This document shows, piece after piece, positions 62,306 through 64,000 of a DNA stretch of 64,000 nt. The stretch spans positions 7,591,479 to 7,655,478 of the forward strand of contig NC_089278.1 in the NCBI RefSeq assembly GCF_963678975.1, in the 5' to 3' direction. Origin of the DNA: Dysidea avara. Lineage: Eukaryota > Porifera > Demospongiae > Dictyoceratida > Dysideidae. The notes below the pieces were generated by a model. The model searched no databases. It was not told the origin of the DNA and saw only the letters and a program-made list of their open reading frames with translations. Every line of letters begins with the position of its first letter. The first letter of the stretch is position 1. Made by a program: the position numbers and the translations under genes.

Positions 62306-62856
62306 TGTGACTGAATTTGAGAAAACCTGGTTTTGATGCACAAGTAGATATGACGATTTTAAATAAACGTTATGTAGTGACTTCAAAGTGCCTTAAACTG
62401 TACAAACAAAATTACACCAAGTATTAATCAATTTATCAGCTATTTCTGTGTGCACGTGGTTGTATAAGTTTCTGATTCCCAGTTTTGGACAGCTTTTTTG
62501 TGTGAGTAATAGTAATATCCCAGATGGTAGTAATAGGGTGGAGGAGGTGGGTGAGCTTATATGGGTACAAAATGGGAGCAAGAAGATGAGCAGAATACAG
62601 AGGTCCAATTTGGGCTCTCCATGGACCCTCCTTGCACTCAAATTACATCCAAATGAAAGAGAACACAGCTCTCTGAGTTCACTATACCATATACCATTCC
62701 AACAATACTATATCAAATGGCGGCTTTCACAGAATCTGAGAAAGAAACCACACTTGCTAGCTGTGAAGAAAAGATACAGCATAGTGTACTGGGCCAGCTA
62801 TCCATTTCAGGGAAAAATTTTTGTGTGCGTGGAAGCCGAGTTACCTCAAATCCGGT
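62306..62856. mobile_element. Second copy of the TIR element nested at 11426-12065
   Basis: Starts TGTGACTGAATTTGAGAAAA and shares long stretches with the first copy (AATTTGGGCTCTCCATGG; GGTAGTAATAGGGTGG). The right end (GGAAGCCGAGTTACCTCAAA then TCCGG) is truncated a few bases short. No transposase. Confidence 0.65.
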
Positions 62857-62911
62857 ATTATTATTGGATAATTCACCAAATTTTGACATGTTGATTCAGC
62901 TATTTATGGTA

Positions 62912-63660
62912 TACCAACAGATGGAAGATGACATTCAATATCCTGAAATGTGAGTTCCTGAGAGTAACAAACCAATGCAATCCTATCTTGCACACGTATT
63001 ATATTGAAAATTCTCCCATTAAGGAAGTTCCATCTGCCAAATATCTAGGGGTCACCATCGACAACAAGCTTACCTTCAATGACCATATCCAAACAATCAC
63101 CAATAAAGCTAACCAAATCAATGCCTTTATTTACAGAAACCTGCGCCACTGTCCAAGCACTGTGAAATGTAGCTGCTACAGAAGTATGGTCAGGTCAGTG
63201 CTTGAATATGCATCATCTGTATGGGATCCCCATACCTTAAATAATATTAATAGAATTAAAGCAGTACAGAGAAGAGTGGCCAGATTTTGCCTAAATGAGT
63301 TTTCAAGTTACTCTAGTGTTACTAACATGCTAAGCACACTTAACTTACCTCCTTTACAACAAAGAAGAGAGAGAGCTAAACTTATAATGATGTATAAAAT
63401 TATTTATGATCTTATTGATATCCCCAAAGAGTATTTTACCCCTAATGATTCGCGATTAAGAAAAGGATACTACAGGCAACTGACGACAAACATTAACTCG
63501 TATAAATTTTCCTTTCCCCCTCTGCAATTAAGCTTTGGAACCCCCTTCCCCCTATATAGTTAATTCTCCTTCCCTGGATAATTTTTGTAACAACTTAAGT
63601 AATTATATCTGTGCATTATAATCATTTGTGATTTCTGCACAGTAAAAACAAATAATAATA
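62912..63660 (+). pseudogene. 5'-truncated LINE 3' end
   Basis: The frame at 62928-63563 matches the C-terminal RT and downstream region of LINE proteins: AKYLGVTIDNKLTFNDHI, YRSMVRSVLEYASSVWDPHT, LNLPPLQQRRERAKLIMMYK. One-base shifts in C runs near 63518 and 63547 break the end (SAIKLWNPLPP..VNSPSLDNFC). It ends in an (AAT)n tail at about 63648-63663, typical of simple-repeat-tailed LINEs. Confidence 0.85.
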
Positions 63661-63666
63661 ATAAAC

Positions 63667-64000
63667 AAGTTACCCTACAGTGAAATCAGTTTGAAACAAG
63701 ATATTTCAGCTACAAACAAATCAACCTGTAGAGAGTTCAGCTATGAACAGATCACCCTGTAGAGAGTTCAGCTATACAAGTCACCCTGTAGAGAGATCAG
63801 CTAGAAGAAGTCACCGTCTACAGAGATCAGCTAGAAGCAAGTCACCTTGTAGAGAGTTCAGTGACAAAGAAACAATCCTGTAGAGAGTTCAGCTACAAAC
63901 CAATCACCCTGTAGAGGGTTCAGCTACAAATAAATCAACCTGTATAGAGAGATCAGCTAGAAACTAGACACAATATAGGGACAAGCAAATCACCCTGTAA
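63667..64000 (+). repeat. Satellite array, second locus (runs off the window)
   Basis: Same 30-31 bp monomer as 5560-9110 (TGTAGAGAGTTCAGCTA). The order of variants follows the first array from about 6307: CTACAGTGA..ATCAGTTTGAAACAAGA, then TATGAACAGATCA, then GAAGTCACC, then a 'gtgacaaagaaac' type. It starts directly after the LINE tail. Confidence 0.95.

Overview
The window is nuclear DNA of an animal, most likely a sponge or another early-branching metazoan. The grounds are introns with GT-AG borders, a Death-NACHT-LRR receptor of the type expanded in sponges and cnidarians, anoctamin and class IV sirtuin genes, and a dense mix of DIRS, pogo/Tigger, hAT-like, LINE and foldback elements. 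The sponge assignment is inference; no species-specific marker was recognised.

Layout. 0-3.1 kb (minus): large exon of an NLR-type receptor. 3.1-19.2 kb: gene-free and repeat-rich. It holds a 3.5-kb satellite built on a 30-31 bp monomer, two adjacent palindromic elements, a hAT-like element with a second element inside it, and a full-length Tigger whose transposase has lost a catalytic Asp. 19.2-22.3 kb (plus): a SIRT6/7-type sirtuin whose ten exons join in frame to 406 residues. 22.9-57.6 kb (minus): an anoctamin (TMEM16) gene whose 24 exons join in frame to 1043 residues with the complete two-calcium site. 57.9-62.2 kb (minus): the last two exons of a second, tandem anoctamin, whose stop codon lies only 252 bp upstream of the first gene's ATG. 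62.3-64 kb: a TIR element, a 5'-truncated LINE, and a second array of the same satellite.

The anoctamin introns act as a sink for mobile DNA. They hold a decayed DIRS retrotransposon with inverted terminal repeats and an internal complementary region (27.2-31.6 kb). They also hold a roughly 1-kb composite repeat present in two different introns. A 3.43-kb TA-flanked transposon (38478-41909) carries two divergently coded protein modules: a pogo/jerky-like DDE transposase with all three Asp residues, and, on the other strand, a HIRAN domain plus a Ulp1/C48-like cysteine protease. A 114-bp TA-flanked element at 43.0 kb with related ends looks like its non-autonomous derivative. This two-module transposon is the best candidate here for an under-described system.

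Gene models were built by eye from splice signals, reading-frame phase and family resemblance. Exon borders are self-consistent in phase but have no transcript support.
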